A stretch of DNA of 64,000 nucleotides from SZAS-103 sp038226665 (GCA_038226665.1 JBBRQI010000010.1:1-64000); one strand, 5' to 3'. Counted from the first letter of the stretch, positions 35,296 to 44,429 are shown. Notes: generated by a model not told the origin, from the sequence alone. Translations and numbers: made by a program.

Positions 35296-36092
35296 TCGCA
35301 TGGTGGCTGCTGCCGCTGATCTGGCTGGGAAGCGCACTCGCCATGACAGCCGTCTGGGCCTATGCGCGCCTCGCGAACAACATCGGTTATGTGGACGTCG
35401 CATGGGCCGCGCTGATGGGGCTGATGGCGGTTACCGTGGCGCTCGGCAGTCACGGTGCGATCGTTCCACGCATATTCGTCGGCGTGCTGGCCGCACTTTG
35501 GGCGTTGCGACTCGCAAGCCATCTGTTCCATCGCGTGCACAAGCGCCCCGAAGATGGTCGCTACGAAAACCTGCGCGAACACTGGCTAGGCCACCAAGGC
35601 AAGTTCTTCCTGTTCTTCCAGGTTCAGGCATTGATCGTGACCTTGTTCGCGTTACCGGTGCTGGTTGCTGCATCGAATCCGAGCGCAAGCGTGACTGCAT
35701 GGACTGTAGCGGCTGTCATCGTCTGGCTGATCGCCGTCGGCGGTGAAAGCCTTGCCGACCGACAGCTCGCCGCGTGGGTCGCCAATCCATCGAACAATGG
35801 AAAAACCTGCAGGCGCGGGCTTTGGGCGTGGTCGCGGCATCCGAACTATTTTTTCGAATGGCTGCACTGGTTCACGTATGCATTGCTCGCGATCGGTGCG
35901 CCGATGGCGTGGCTTGCAGTGTCTGGCCCGGCGCTGATGTTCGCGTTCCTGTATCGCGTGACCGGCATTCCATACACTGAAACGCAATCGTTGCGCTCGC
36001 GCGGCGACGACTACCGTGCTTACCAGCGCGAAGTCAGCGCGTTCTTCCCGTGGCCGCCGCGCCGCACCGTCTCGCCTGACACCAACCATTGA
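35292..36092 (+). CDS. DUF1295 membrane protein (steroid 5-alpha-reductase-like)
   Basis: The 266-residue protein has six or seven membrane segments and the C-terminal signature of the DUF1295/ICMT-like superfamily: GLWAWSRHPNYFFEWLHW, then PYTETQSLRSRGDDYRAYQREVSAFFPW. Relatives reduce double bonds or methylate with NADPH or SAM at the membrane. Here a reductase acting on an unsaturated lipid intermediate is plausible but unproven. GTG 35292 overlaps the preceding stop (GTGA). Only 7 nt separate it from the second methyltransferase. Confidence 0.85.
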   Translation: MIAWWLLPLIWLGSALAMTAVWAYARLANNIGYVDVAWAALMGLMAVTVALGSHGAIVPRIFVGVLAALWALRLASHLFHRVHKRPEDGRYENLREHWLGHQGKFFLFFQVQALIVTLFALPVLVAASNPSASVTAWTVAAVIVWLIAVGGESLADRQLAAWVANPSNNGKTCRRGLWAWSRHPNYFFEWLHWFTYALLAIGAPMAWLAVSGPALMFAFLYRVTGIPYTETQSLRSRGDDYRAYQREVSAFFPWPPRRTVSPDTNH

Positions 36093-36099
36093 GCAAACG

Positions 36100-37164
36100 A
36101 TGTCGCTGATTTACCTTTGCGAAAGCGGGCGTATTCCCGACGCACTCACGCGCGTCGGCATCCGCCGCTTGTGCGCCGAACGCCTGCAACAGGAACACGT
36201 CGACGATCTCGCTGCGGCCGATGCGAACTTCCGTCGACGCCTCGGCGAACTGCGCATCAGCCCGCTCGCAATCGAAACCGATGCAGCGAACCGCCAGCAC
36301 TACGAAGTGCCGACATCGTTCTTCCAGCTTTGTCTTGGCAATCGGCTGAAATACAGCGGCTGCTACTACGCGACCGGGAACGAGACCCTCGACCAGGCCG
36401 AGGAAGCGATGCTCGCGATCTATTGCGAGCGCGCGGGCCTCGCCGACGGCCAGAACATCCTCGAACTTGGTTGCGGCTGGGGTTCGTTGACGCTGTGGAT
36501 GGCCGAGCACTATCCGAATGCGCGCATCGTTGGCGTATCGAACTCGGCAAGCCAGCGCGAGCACGTCATGACGCGTTGTCGCGAACGCGGATTCGGGAAC
36601 GTCGTCATCCTGACGCGCGACGTCAACGCGTTGCGGATCGATGCGCGTTTCGATCGCGTGGTTTCGGTCGAGATGTTCGAACATGTGCGCAATTACAAGC
36701 TGTTGTTCGAACGCATCGCCGGCTGGCTCGAGGACGACGGCAGCCTGTTCACCCACATCTTCTGCCATCGCTACCTGATGTATCCCTTCGAAATCGAACA
36801 CGCCGAAAACGAGGGCAAGGACGACTGGATGGCACGCCATTTCTTCACTGGCGGGCTGATGCCGTCGGCCGATACCTTCCTGCATTTCCAGGAAGACCTG
36901 GTGCTGCGCGAGCGCTGGCTGATGCCAGGCACGCATTACCAGCGGACTGCGAACCATTGGCTGAAAAACCAGGATGCGCATCGCAAGGACGTGCTGCGTA
37001 TCCTCGAAGGTGTCTACGGATCGAAGCAGGACGCGCGCATCTGGAGCCAGCGCTGGCGCATGTTCTGGATGGCATGCGCGGAACTGTTCGGCTATCGCGA
37101 CGGCAACGAGTGGCTGGTCGCGCATTACCGCTTCGACAAGCGCCGGTACGACTCCAGTCGCTGA
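36100..37164 (+). CDS. Cfa/coclaurine N-methyltransferase-like SAM-dependent methyltransferase
   Basis: The 354-residue product has SAM motif I LELGCGWG (122-129), a helical N-terminus, and long collinear resemblance to plant coclaurine-type N-methyltransferases: KYSGCYY, AEEAMLAIYCERA, VSNSASQREHV, VEMFEHVRNYKLLF, DDWM, FLHFQEDL and AELFGYRDGNEWLVAHYRF. Glu191, Glu194 and His195 of VEMFEHV correspond to the catalytic Glu/His set reported for those plant enzymes, as far as I can align from memory. The substrate is probably a lipid or amine head group, not an alkaloid. ATG 36100 (MSLIYLCES) starts 7 nt after the DUF1295 stop. It is last in the lipid operon. Confidence 0.85.
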   Translation: MSLIYLCESGRIPDALTRVGIRRLCAERLQQEHVDDLAAADANFRRRLGELRISPLAIETDAANRQHYEVPTSFFQLCLGNRLKYSGCYYATGNETLDQAEEAMLAIYCERAGLADGQNILELGCGWGSLTLWMAEHYPNARIVGVSNSASQREHVMTRCRERGFGNVVILTRDVNALRIDARFDRVVSVEMFEHVRNYKLLFERIAGWLEDDGSLFTHIFCHRYLMYPFEIEHAENEGKDDWMARHFFTGGLMPSADTFLHFQEDLVLRERWLMPGTHYQRTANHWLKNQDAHRKDVLRILEGVYGSKQDARIWSQRWRMFWMACAELFGYRDGNEWLVAHYRFDKRRYDSSR

Positions 37165-37179
37165 TGAGATGCCGGCGGA

Positions 37180-37671
37180 TTACTTGTCGGTTGGTACGTC
37201 CGCTTGCGGCGCTGGCTCAGCGCGCACAGGCTGCGGCGCGCCTTTCGATACATGGATGCCCTTGGATTCCATCCATGCAGTGAACTCGGCAGCAGTGAAT
37301 TTCTTGCCATCGCCGCCGGCACTGAAACGGTAGGGCGTGTTGTCCCATTTCGTGCGCGGCACATAGGCGCCAGCAGCGGGCTGCGAGTAACCCGCCGCCT
37401 GCGAGACATTCTGGCAACCTTCCACGCGCAATCGCAGGAGCACGCGATCCACCGCCTGTTCCTCGTTGCTTGCATAAGCCAGTACGCCGTCTGGCGATCC
37501 CAGTTGGCGTCCACTGCCAGGCAGTTCGGAACTGAGCGGCGGCAATGCGGTCTGTCGCAGCGGCAAAGGTTGTGGCACGGACTTCATCGAACAGTCCTGC
37601 GCGGCGAATGCCGGTGCCGCAATCAGGCAAGCCAGCAAAGCGCTTGCAGCAAAATTTAAACGATTGCGCAT
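37180..37671 (-). CDS. hypothetical periplasmic protein
   Basis: The 163-residue precursor has a clear signal peptide (MRNRLNFAASALLACLIAAPAFA, cut before AQD, given here as residues 1-23). The mature part has two Cys (CSMKS at the start and EGCQNV in the middle), which could form a disulfide, and the segments RTKWDNTPYRFS and FTAAEFTAWMESKGI. I do not recognise the family. ATG 37671 is the only start that exposes the signal peptide; the ORF extends 38 codons upstream without support. It converges on the lipid operon with 15 nt between the ends. Confidence 0.7.
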   Translation of the reverse strand: MRNRLNFAASALLACLIAAPAFAAQDCSMKSVPQPLPLRQTALPPLSSELPGSGRQLGSPDGVLAYASNEEQAVDRVLLRLRVEGCQNVSQAAGYSQPAAGAYVPRTKWDNTPYRFSAGGDGKKFTAAEFTAWMESKGIHVSKGAPQPVRAEPAPQADVPTDK

Positions 37672-37933
37672 TGCCGTTCTCCACGTTGACCACATCAGGT
37701 CTGAGTGTAGGAAGCTTGCGCTGGCGATACAAGCGATCGCGTTCTCGATCTCATGTTCAGCCACTCCTGAGCATCTGAGCGCCAAATATGATTGCCACGG
37801 ATGGCGGAATGCTGCAAACGAAGCTGCGGTTTCGGGTCAGGACATTTTTCTGTCATGCGCCCGGAATATCCACATCCTTGTACATCAGTCGCTCCCGGCA
37901 TCCTGCCTCCCGCGACATTCGCACGTGTGCATC
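37672..37933. other. intergenic region between the periplasmic-protein gene and the ompA-type terminator
   Basis: No gene is supportable. It must hold the promoter of the reverse periplasmic-protein gene, but no clear -35/-10 pair is visible. Some + frames cross it and run into the porin gene as shadows. Confidence 0.4.
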
Positions 37934-37962
37934 AAAAAAGAAGCCCGGCACATGGCCGGGCT
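37934..37962 (-). terminator. intrinsic terminator of the OmpA-type gene
   Basis: Read on the reverse strand, the 8-bp stem AGCCCGGC / GCCGGGCT with a 5-nt loop is followed by TCTTTTTT. It begins 24 nt after the porin stop codon. Confidence 0.85.
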
Positions 37963-37986
37963 CCTTTGACTTCAAGAACGACGTCC

Positions 37987-39090
37987 TCAGTTCTGGACGT
38001 TCAGCTCCGTACGACGGTTCTGCGCGCGGCCTTCCGGATTGTCCGAACCATTCGGGTTCGTGTTCGGCGCAATCGGGTGGCTCTCGCCGTAACCGTGCGG
38101 ACCCATCAGGCGACCGGCATCAACTCCGTTGCTCGTCAGGTAGTCGTACACAGCCTTGGCGCGACGCTCGGACAGCTTCTGGTTGTAGGCGTCGGTACCG
38201 ACCGAGTCGGTGTGGCCGGCGACTTCAACTTTCAGCTCGGGATACTTCTTCAACACTTCGACCGCCTCGTTGAGGATCGCAACCGCGTCAGGACGCAGCT
38301 TCGACTTGTCGAAATCGAAGTTCACGCCACGCAGGTCGATCGTCACCGGAACCGGGCAACCGTCCGGACCCACGGTCTGGCCAGCTGGCGAGTTCGGGCA
38401 TTTGTCGTTGCAATCGTTCACGCCGTCGCCATCGGAATCCTTGTCGGCGCAGGTCGCGACCGGTGCAGGTGCCGGCTCAACAGCCTTGATCGGCTCCGGG
38501 CCAAGCGCCACGGTCACGCCGACCGAGGCCAGCAGATCGATGAAATGGCTGCGATTGGGCGCTTGCACGCTGTTGGTGTCGCTGATCCAGCGTTCGCCGA
38601 ACTCTGCACGAACACCATAACGCCCGTAATTCCTGTCAAGACCGAGTCCGAAAATCCCCATCACGCCATCGTTGCTGCGGGTGCCGGGAACAAAGACCAA
38701 CGGATTCTGCGAAAAGTCTTCCCTGCTACGTTCCCAACCGATGCCAAAGCGCACGTACGGGTTCCACTTTTCGTCCACATGGAAGTGGTAGAGGGCATCC
38801 AGTTCGAGGCCGTACTGCTGCCAGTGCTGTGACGAGGTAGGAGTCGGAACGAAGTTGGTTTCCTTCGGATTTTGATAATTGAAGTTCAATTCCAGCGCCC
38901 AGTGCGACGAAATGGGCTTGCCCACGCCGATCATTCCAAACGGCGCATTCTGATCCGAGCGCGCTTTGTCCTGGAAGTTGTACCCGATGGAACCGTCGAC
39001 GTACCAACGGTCGTCAAAGTCTTGCGCCATCACGGCTTGTGCCGCGCCCATCGCACTGAACAGGGCAAGGCAAAGTAATTTCTTCTTCAT
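37987..39090 (-). CDS. OmpA-family outer membrane protein
   Basis: The 367-residue precursor has a 22-residue signal peptide ending MAQ-VMA-type (cut before QDFDD), an eight-strand beta barrel (about 25-210, WYVDGSIGYNFQDK onward), and a Pro/Ala hinge. A thrombospondin-3-like acidic linker follows (DKDSDGDGVNDCNDKCP) that can bind calcium and forms Cys pairs. The peptidoglycan-binding OmpA domain (about 255-367) has NFDFDKSKLRPDA, VAGHTDSVGTDAYNQKLSERRA and C-terminal GRAQNRR. It links outer membrane and cell wall. ATG 39090 follows AAGGAG. It is monocistronic, with its own terminator. Confidence 0.93.
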   Translation of the reverse strand: MKKKLLCLALFSAMGAAQAVMAQDFDDRWYVDGSIGYNFQDKARSDQNAPFGMIGVGKPISSHWALELNFNYQNPKETNFVPTPTSSQHWQQYGLELDALYHFHVDEKWNPYVRFGIGWERSREDFSQNPLVFVPGTRSNDGVMGIFGLGLDRNYGRYGVRAEFGERWISDTNSVQAPNRSHFIDLLASVGVTVALGPEPIKAVEPAPAPVATCADKDSDGDGVNDCNDKCPNSPAGQTVGPDGCPVPVTIDLRGVNFDFDKSKLRPDAVAILNEAVEVLKKYPELKVEVAGHTDSVGTDAYNQKLSERRAKAVYDYLTSNGVDAGRLMGPHGYGESHPIAPNTNPNGSDNPEGRAQNRRTELNVQN

Positions 39091-39247
39091 GTGAAACTCC
39101 TTGTAATGACGACTAGAAGGCTTGCAGAAACCCTGTTTCTGATGACGGACGATCTTTACGCACGCCAACCCGCACTGACTGTAGAAACTGCCTCGTGAAG
39201 ACAGCGTTAACGCAAGACTAACAAGTTCCTTGCATGTCCGCAACTAC

Positions 39248-40702
39248 TCAGCCATGCAGCGCAAATTCGTTCAGGAACGCCTGGATCGGACTGGAATCCA
39301 GTGTCCCCGGATGCCTGCTCAGCTGCAGGATCCGCTCGACCTGAGCCGCCGGGAGGTGCCCACGCAGCGCAGCCTCGAACTTGGCCAGAAGAACCGGAAT
39401 CCCCTCGGCACGGCGCTTGCGGTGGCCGATCGGATAATCGACGGATATCAGATCGGTCGAGGTGCCGTCCTTGAAGAATACCTGCAGCGAATTGCCGATA
39501 TATCGTTTGTCCGGGTCGAAATAATCCTTGGTGAACTGCGGGTTTTCCGTGACGGTCATCTTCGCGCGCAACGCATCGATGCGCGGGTCGGCGGCAACCG
39601 CATCGACATAATCGTCCGCAGTCAGTCGTCCGAAGATCAGCGGCACCGCGATCATGTACTGGAGGCAATGGTCGCGATCGGCGTAGTTGGACAGCGGCCC
39701 GGTCTTGTCGATGATGCGCACCCCGGCTTCCTGGGTGTGAATGACAATCCGTTCGATATCATCGATCCGATCCTTCACGTGCGCATGCAGCTGCATGGCG
39801 CACTCCACTGCAGTCTGGGCGTGGAACTCGGCCGGGTAGCTGATCTTGAACAACACGTTCTCGATCACGTAACTGCCGAATGGCCGCTCGAACGCGAAGG
39901 GCTTGCCGTTGAAGGCGACATCGTAGAAACCCCAGGTCTTCGCGCTGAGCACGCTCGGATAACCGGGTTCGCCGCGCACGGCGTTCAGCGCATGGGTCAC
40001 CGCACGACGACACGCGTCGCCAGCTGCCCAGCTCTTGCGCGGCCCGGTGTTTGGAGCATGTCGATAGGTGCGCATCGCACCGTTGTCGGCCCAGCTATGC
40101 GACACTGCATTGACGATCTGCTCGTGGGTGCCACCAAGCATTGCAGTAGCGACCGCCGTGGAAGCGAGGCGCACCAGAATCACATGATCCATGCCGACGC
40201 GGTTGAAACTGTTCAGCAGCGCATAGCAGCCCTGGATCTCGTGCGCCTTGATCGCCCAGCCGAGCACATCGCGCACAGTGATCTGCTTGCCGCCCTCGCG
40301 CTCTGCCTTGCGGCTGAGGTAGTCGGCGACGCCGAGGATTGCGCCGAGGTTATCGGACGGATGACCCCACTCTGCCGCCAGCCAGGTATCGTTGAAATCC
40401 AGCCAGCGCACCTGAATGCCGATGTTGTATGCGGCCTGGACCGGATCTAGTTCGAAGTTCGTGCCCGGCACGCGCGCGCCGCCGGCGAGGGTCGCGCCCG
40501 GCACAATCGGTCCGAGATGCTTGACGCAGGCCGGATGCTTCATCGCAAGCATCGCGCAGGCCAGCGAATCGAGCAGCATGTAGCGCGCGGTGTTCCAGGC
40601 TTCGTCGGAATCGATCGCGTAACCGGTGACGTAGTCGGCGATGTCCAGCATCGGCTGGTCAGGCTCGGGGCGTACGGCGGAGCGGATGTCGTGCTGGCTC
40701 AT
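39248..40702 (-). CDS. prpD: 2-methylcitrate dehydratase, MmgE/PrpD family
   Basis: PrpD dehydrates 2-methylcitrate to 2-methyl-cis-aconitate in propionate breakdown. The 484-residue product matches the family with LLDSLACAMLA, RWLDFNDTW, EWGHPSDNLGAILG, HEIQG and a late HKR-type segment YPIGHRKRR, and has the expected length. It is not with prpB and prpC, which lie 4-6 kb away on the same strand beyond + strand genes. ATG 40702 has a weak ribosome site. It diverges from fadH with 152 nt between starts. Another MmgE/PrpD activity is possible, but prpBC nearby favour PrpD. Confidence 0.88.
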   Translation of the reverse strand: MSQHDIRSAVRPEPDQPMLDIADYVTGYAIDSDEAWNTARYMLLDSLACAMLAMKHPACVKHLGPIVPGATLAGGARVPGTNFELDPVQAAYNIGIQVRWLDFNDTWLAAEWGHPSDNLGAILGVADYLSRKAEREGGKQITVRDVLGWAIKAHEIQGCYALLNSFNRVGMDHVILVRLASTAVATAMLGGTHEQIVNAVSHSWADNGAMRTYRHAPNTGPRKSWAAGDACRRAVTHALNAVRGEPGYPSVLSAKTWGFYDVAFNGKPFAFERPFGSYVIENVLFKISYPAEFHAQTAVECAMQLHAHVKDRIDDIERIVIHTQEAGVRIIDKTGPLSNYADRDHCLQYMIAVPLIFGRLTADDYVDAVAADPRIDALRAKMTVTENPQFTKDYFDPDKRYIGNSLQVFFKDGTSTDLISVDYPIGHRKRRAEGIPVLLAKFEAALRGHLPAAQVERILQLSRHPGTLDSSPIQAFLNEFALHG

Positions 40703-40854
40703 GGGTCTATTGGTCGCGTGACGGAGCAGTTGGTCATTTTGCCAGAACGCCCTGCTCGCGTCGCCAATGCATTACGCACGACGCATTCAATGGTTTGGCT
40801 TGTACGCTCGAATAAATCCCGGCATGGTGCGCGCTGCCCACGCGTTAATGAATC

Positions 40855-42888
40855 ATGAGCCATGCCGCAATGACGACCGACTACCCGCATCTGTTCGCCC
40901 CGCTCGACCTCGGCTTCTGCACGCTGCCCAATCGCGTGCTGATGGGCTCGATGCATACCGGGTTGGAAGATCGCGCGTCGGATTTCCCGAAACTCGCCGC
41001 GTATTTTGCCGAACGCGCGCGCGGCGGCGTCGGCTTGATGGTCACCGGTGGCGTGTCGCCGACCATGCTCGGCTGGCTGAAGCCGTTCTCCGGCAAGCTC
41101 AACTGGCCGTGGGAAATCCACAAGCACCGCATCGTGACGAAAGCCGTGCATGCAGACGGCGGACGCATCTGCCTGCAATTGCTGCATGCCGGTCGCTATG
41201 CGGGGCATCCGTTCGCGATCGCGCCGTCGAAGATCAAATCGCCGATCAGCCCGATCACGCCGCGTGCGTTGAGTGCGCGTGGTGTCGAGCGCCAGATCAA
41301 CGCCTATGTAAATGCGGCGCGGCTCGCGCGCGATGCCGGTTACGACGGCGTCGAAATCATGGGTTCGGAAGGCTATCTGATCAACGAATTCCTAGCGCCG
41401 CGCACCAACCAGCGCAACGATGCCTGGGGCGGCGATGCGACGAAGCGCATGCGCTTCGCAGTGGAAATCGTGCGTCGCGTGCGCGAAGCCTGCGGGCCGG
41501 ATTTCATCCTCATCTACCGGCTGTCGATGCTCGAACTCGTCGACGAAGGCTCGGACTGGAACGAAATCGTCGCGCAGGCCAAAGCCGTTGAAGCCGCCGG
41601 CGCGACCATCATCAACACCGGCATCGGCTGGCACGAAGCGCGCGTGCCGACCATCGCGACTTCGGTGCCGCGCGCGGCATTCGCCGGCGTGACCGCCCGG
41701 ATGCGCCCGCATGTCGCACTGCCCTTGATCGCAACCAACCGCATCAACATGCCGGACGTGGCCGAACGCATTCTTGCATCCGGCGGCGCCGACATGGTCT
41801 CGATGGCGCGCCCGTTGCTCGCCGATCCGGATTGGGTGAACAAGGCGAAAACCGGCCGCGCGGCGGCGATCAACACCTGCATCGCCTGCAACCAGGCCTG
41901 CCTCGATCATGTATTCGTGGGGAAGAAAGCCAGTTGCCTGGTGAACCCGCGCGCATGCGCCGAGACCGAACTCAATTATGTGGCGACGAAGACACCGCGA
42001 CGCATCGCCGTAATCGGCGCGGGTCCCGCCGGCCTTGCCTGCGCGACCGTGGCCGCACAACGAGGCCATCGCGTGACCTTGTTCGATGCGCACGACGCAA
42101 TCGGCGGCCAGTTCAATCTGGCGAAGAAGATTCCAGGCAAGGAAGAGTTCTACGAGACGCTGCGTTATTTCGGTCATCGACTTGCCGAAGAACGCGTGGA
42201 TTTGCGTCTCGGTCGCGCCGCTTCGCCAACCGACCTCAACGACTTCGATGCCGTTGTACTTGCGACCGGCGTCGTGCCACGCGCTGCAAACTTTCCCGGC
42301 CATGATCACGCAAAGGTTTGCAGTTATCTCGACGTGCTGACCAGAGCCATCGTCCCGGGAGCACGCGTTGTGATCGTCGGCGCGGGCGGGATCGGTTTCG
42401 ATGTCGCCGAATTCCTCGTGCAGGAAGGAGCATCGCCAAGCCTCGATCCGGCGCTCTGGATGGCCGAATGGGGCGTCGACCCCGAACAACACGTGCGCGG
42501 CGGACTGACGAAAGCACGTCCGGAACCACCCGCCCGCGAGGTCTGGCTGCTGCAACGCAGTCCCGGCAAACCAGGCGCAAAACTCGGCAAGACCACCGGC
42601 TGGATCCACCGCGCCACGCTCAAGGCCAAGGGCGTGAAGATGTTGAGTGGCGTGGAATACATGGGCATGGACAACTCCGGCTTCCGCGTGAAAATCGACG
42701 GCACCGAGCAGCTGCTGCCTGTCGATCATGTCGTCGTATGCGCCGGACAGGAGTCGTTGCGTGACCTGCTGCAGCCGCTGCGCGATGCCGGCCGCGAGGT
42801 GCATGTGATCGGCGGCGCGGATCTCGCCACCGAACTCGACGCGAAACGCGCGATCGACCAGGGCAGCCGGCTCGCAGCAGCGCTGTAG
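40855..42888 (+). CDS. fadH: NADPH-dependent 2,4-dienoyl-CoA reductase
   Basis: FadH reduces 2,4-dienoyl-CoA during beta-oxidation of unsaturated fatty acids. The 677-residue product matches E. coli FadH in length and layout: an N-terminal FMN barrel (LFAPLDLGFCTLPNRVLMGS), the 4Fe-4S cluster cysteines in CIACNQACLDH and CLVNPRAC (about 340-366), then FAD-binding VIGAGPAGLACATVAAQ (near 383) and an NADPH-binding GAGGIGFDVAEFL. ATG 40855 or the Met five codons later could start it; the latter aligns better with E. coli. Divergent to prpD, so both may answer to fatty-acid or propionate signals. Confidence 0.95.
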   Translation: MSHAAMTTDYPHLFAPLDLGFCTLPNRVLMGSMHTGLEDRASDFPKLAAYFAERARGGVGLMVTGGVSPTMLGWLKPFSGKLNWPWEIHKHRIVTKAVHADGGRICLQLLHAGRYAGHPFAIAPSKIKSPISPITPRALSARGVERQINAYVNAARLARDAGYDGVEIMGSEGYLINEFLAPRTNQRNDAWGGDATKRMRFAVEIVRRVREACGPDFILIYRLSMLELVDEGSDWNEIVAQAKAVEAAGATIINTGIGWHEARVPTIATSVPRAAFAGVTARMRPHVALPLIATNRINMPDVAERILASGGADMVSMARPLLADPDWVNKAKTGRAAAINTCIACNQACLDHVFVGKKASCLVNPRACAETELNYVATKTPRRIAVIGAGPAGLACATVAAQRGHRVTLFDAHDAIGGQFNLAKKIPGKEEFYETLRYFGHRLAEERVDLRLGRAASPTDLNDFDAVVLATGVVPRAANFPGHDHAKVCSYLDVLTRAIVPGARVVIVGAGGIGFDVAEFLVQEGASPSLDPALWMAEWGVDPEQHVRGGLTKARPEPPAREVWLLQRSPGKPGAKLGKTTGWIHRATLKAKGVKMLSGVEYMGMDNSGFRVKIDGTEQLLPVDHVVVCAGQESLRDLLQPLRDAGREVHVIGGADLATELDAKRAIDQGSRLAAAL

Positions 42889-43202
42889 ATTCGTGGACCG
42901 CGTCACGAAACAGAAATTCCCAATCCAATCAAACACTTTCCTAACATCGTGTTCAGCCAACGCACGCTGAACCGTGTTACTGTCCGCCTCCCGCGCTACC
43001 AGAGCACCTGCTACCACAGCACGGAACCGCAGCATCGGGAGAGGAAAGCTGCGAGCAGGCAGGGACGGAGATGGGGCTCAACCGAACCACGCCTCCGACC
43101 ATGAAACACATGTCCCCATGACGCCACACCGCAGCAGCCATCCCGCGTATTTGTTTGCAGTAACGGGATGGTCAACGGCCAACGGAGCAAGGAACCACCG
43201 CG
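42889..43202. other. 314-bp intergenic region before the SleB-like gene
   Basis: No gene is supportable. A perfect 7-bp inverted repeat (GTTCAGC / GCTGAAC, 42951-42972) lacks a T run. The region should hold the promoter of the downstream hydrolase gene, not identifiable by eye. Confidence 0.4.
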
Positions 43203-43682
43203 ATGAAGCTGGCATTGATCCTGTGGATGGCGCACGTGTTGCCCCACCAAGCCGCCGACCCGATGTGTCTGGCGACGACCGTTTATCTCGAAGCGCGCGG
43301 CCAGCCGGAAATCGGCCAGCGCGCGATCGCCGAAGTCGCATTGCGTCGTCGCGACAGCGGCACGTGGGGACGTTCTGTTTGCGCGGTCGTGACGGCGCCG
43401 GGCCAGTTCGCGTTGACCACGCTTGATCCCTCCAATCGTCTTGCAGACATGGGCGCTTTTTACACCGCGCTGCGGATCGCGATCGCCACCCAACGCGACT
43501 GGGCCAAACCTTCCGGTCAACGCCATGAAATCGTCCCCGGTGCCAGCTATTTTGCGTCGAGCGCAGTGGATCATCCCGCGTGGCCGAACAGTCGACTGGT
43601 CGCGTCGATAGGCGATCAGAATTTCTACCGGATGGGCCGCAGCGCGGCCGGCCGTATCGTCAGCGGCCATCTCGCACCGTAA
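43203..43682 (+). CDS. SleB-like cell wall hydrolase (Hydrolase_2 fold)
   Basis: The 159-residue product has the catalytic-domain signature of SleB/CwlJ-type lytic enzymes: CLATTVYLEARGQPEIGQRA with the catalytic Glu at residue 31, then VALRRR and VCAVVTAPGQF, and NFYRMG toward the end. Most of these are muramidase-like transglycosylases acting on peptidoglycan. The N-terminal MKLALILWMAHVLPHQAA could be a weak export signal. ATG 43203 follows AAGGAACC. In non-sporulating bacteria the role is wall turnover; here it stands alone between fadH and a glutathione S-transferase gene. Confidence 0.8.
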   Translation: MKLALILWMAHVLPHQAADPMCLATTVYLEARGQPEIGQRAIAEVALRRRDSGTWGRSVCAVVTAPGQFALTTLDPSNRLADMGAFYTALRIAIATQRDWAKPSGQRHEIVPGASYFASSAVDHPAWPNSRLVASIGDQNFYRMGRSAAGRIVSGHLAP

Positions 43683-43763
43683 GACGCTGCGTCCCATCGG
43701 TGCGGTTTGCGTCGCGCAAATGCGACCCCATCACTGGAACTCCCCACAACGGAGTTCCGCCGC

Positions 43764-44375
43764 ATGAAGCTTTACACGATGCCAGGTGCCTGCTCACTGT
43801 CCGACCATATCGCGCTCGAATGGATCGGCAAACCGTTCGAGGTCAAGGTACTCACCCATGCCGAAGCGAAGCAACCCGAATACCTGAAGATCAATCCGGC
43901 CGGCGCCGTGCCCGCGCTCGTCGATGGCGACATGGCACTGACCCAGAACGCGGCAATCCTGAATTACCTCGCCGACCTCAATCCTGAAAGCCATCTCGGC
44001 GGAGACGGTTCGCCGAAGAGCCGCGCCGAGGTGAATCGCTGGCTGTCGTTCCTCAATGCCGACGTGCACACCGCATTCCATCCCCTGTTCGGTTCGACCG
44101 CGTTCCTCGAAGACGCCGCGACCATCGACAAGACCAAGGACGCCGCGAAAAAGAAACTGCGCGGGCTGTTCGAGCGCGCCGACAAGCAACTCGAAGGGAA
44201 AGACTGGTTGACTGGCACGCGTTCTATCGCCGATCCCTACCTGTTCGTCACCCTGCAATGGGCGAAGAAACTGGGCCTCGACCTGAGCGACCTCAAGAAT
44301 CTTTCCGCATTCGACCAGCGCGTGGCCGCCGATGCCGGCGTGCAACGCGCACTGCGCACCGAAGGGTTGATCTGA
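43764..44375 (+). CDS. glutathione S-transferase
   Basis: The 203-residue product is a beta-class-like cytosolic GST. The N-terminal thioredoxin fold begins MKLYTMPGACSLSDHIAL with Cys10 at the position used by bacterial beta-class enzymes, followed by KINPAGAVPALVDGD and the glutathione-binding TQNAAILNYLADL. The C-terminal helical domain contains LTGTRSIADPYLFVTL. ATG 43764 follows GGAG. It is followed by a bidirectional terminator shared with prpC. The substrate is unknown. Confidence 0.9.
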   Translation: MKLYTMPGACSLSDHIALEWIGKPFEVKVLTHAEAKQPEYLKINPAGAVPALVDGDMALTQNAAILNYLADLNPESHLGGDGSPKSRAEVNRWLSFLNADVHTAFHPLFGSTAFLEDAATIDKTKDAAKKKLRGLFERADKQLEGKDWLTGTRSIADPYLFVTLQWAKKLGLDLSDLKNLSAFDQRVAADAGVQRALRTEGLI

Positions 44376-44401
44376 CGCATCGTTGCTGAATCTTGTGAAT
44401 G

Positions 44402-44429
44402 AAAAGCCGCGCATTGCGCGGCTTTTTTT
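44402..44429 (+). terminator. bidirectional intrinsic terminator between the GST gene and prpC
   Basis: A perfect 11-bp stem AAAAGCCGCGC / GCGCGGCTTTT with a 3-nt loop is followed by further T residues (to 44429). Its A-rich left arm gives a T run on the reverse strand, so it can stop both convergent genes. Confidence 0.88.

Noticed and set aside
42951..42972. 7-bp inverted repeat as a fadH terminator
   Set aside because: No T run follows, and the stem is short for a terminator.
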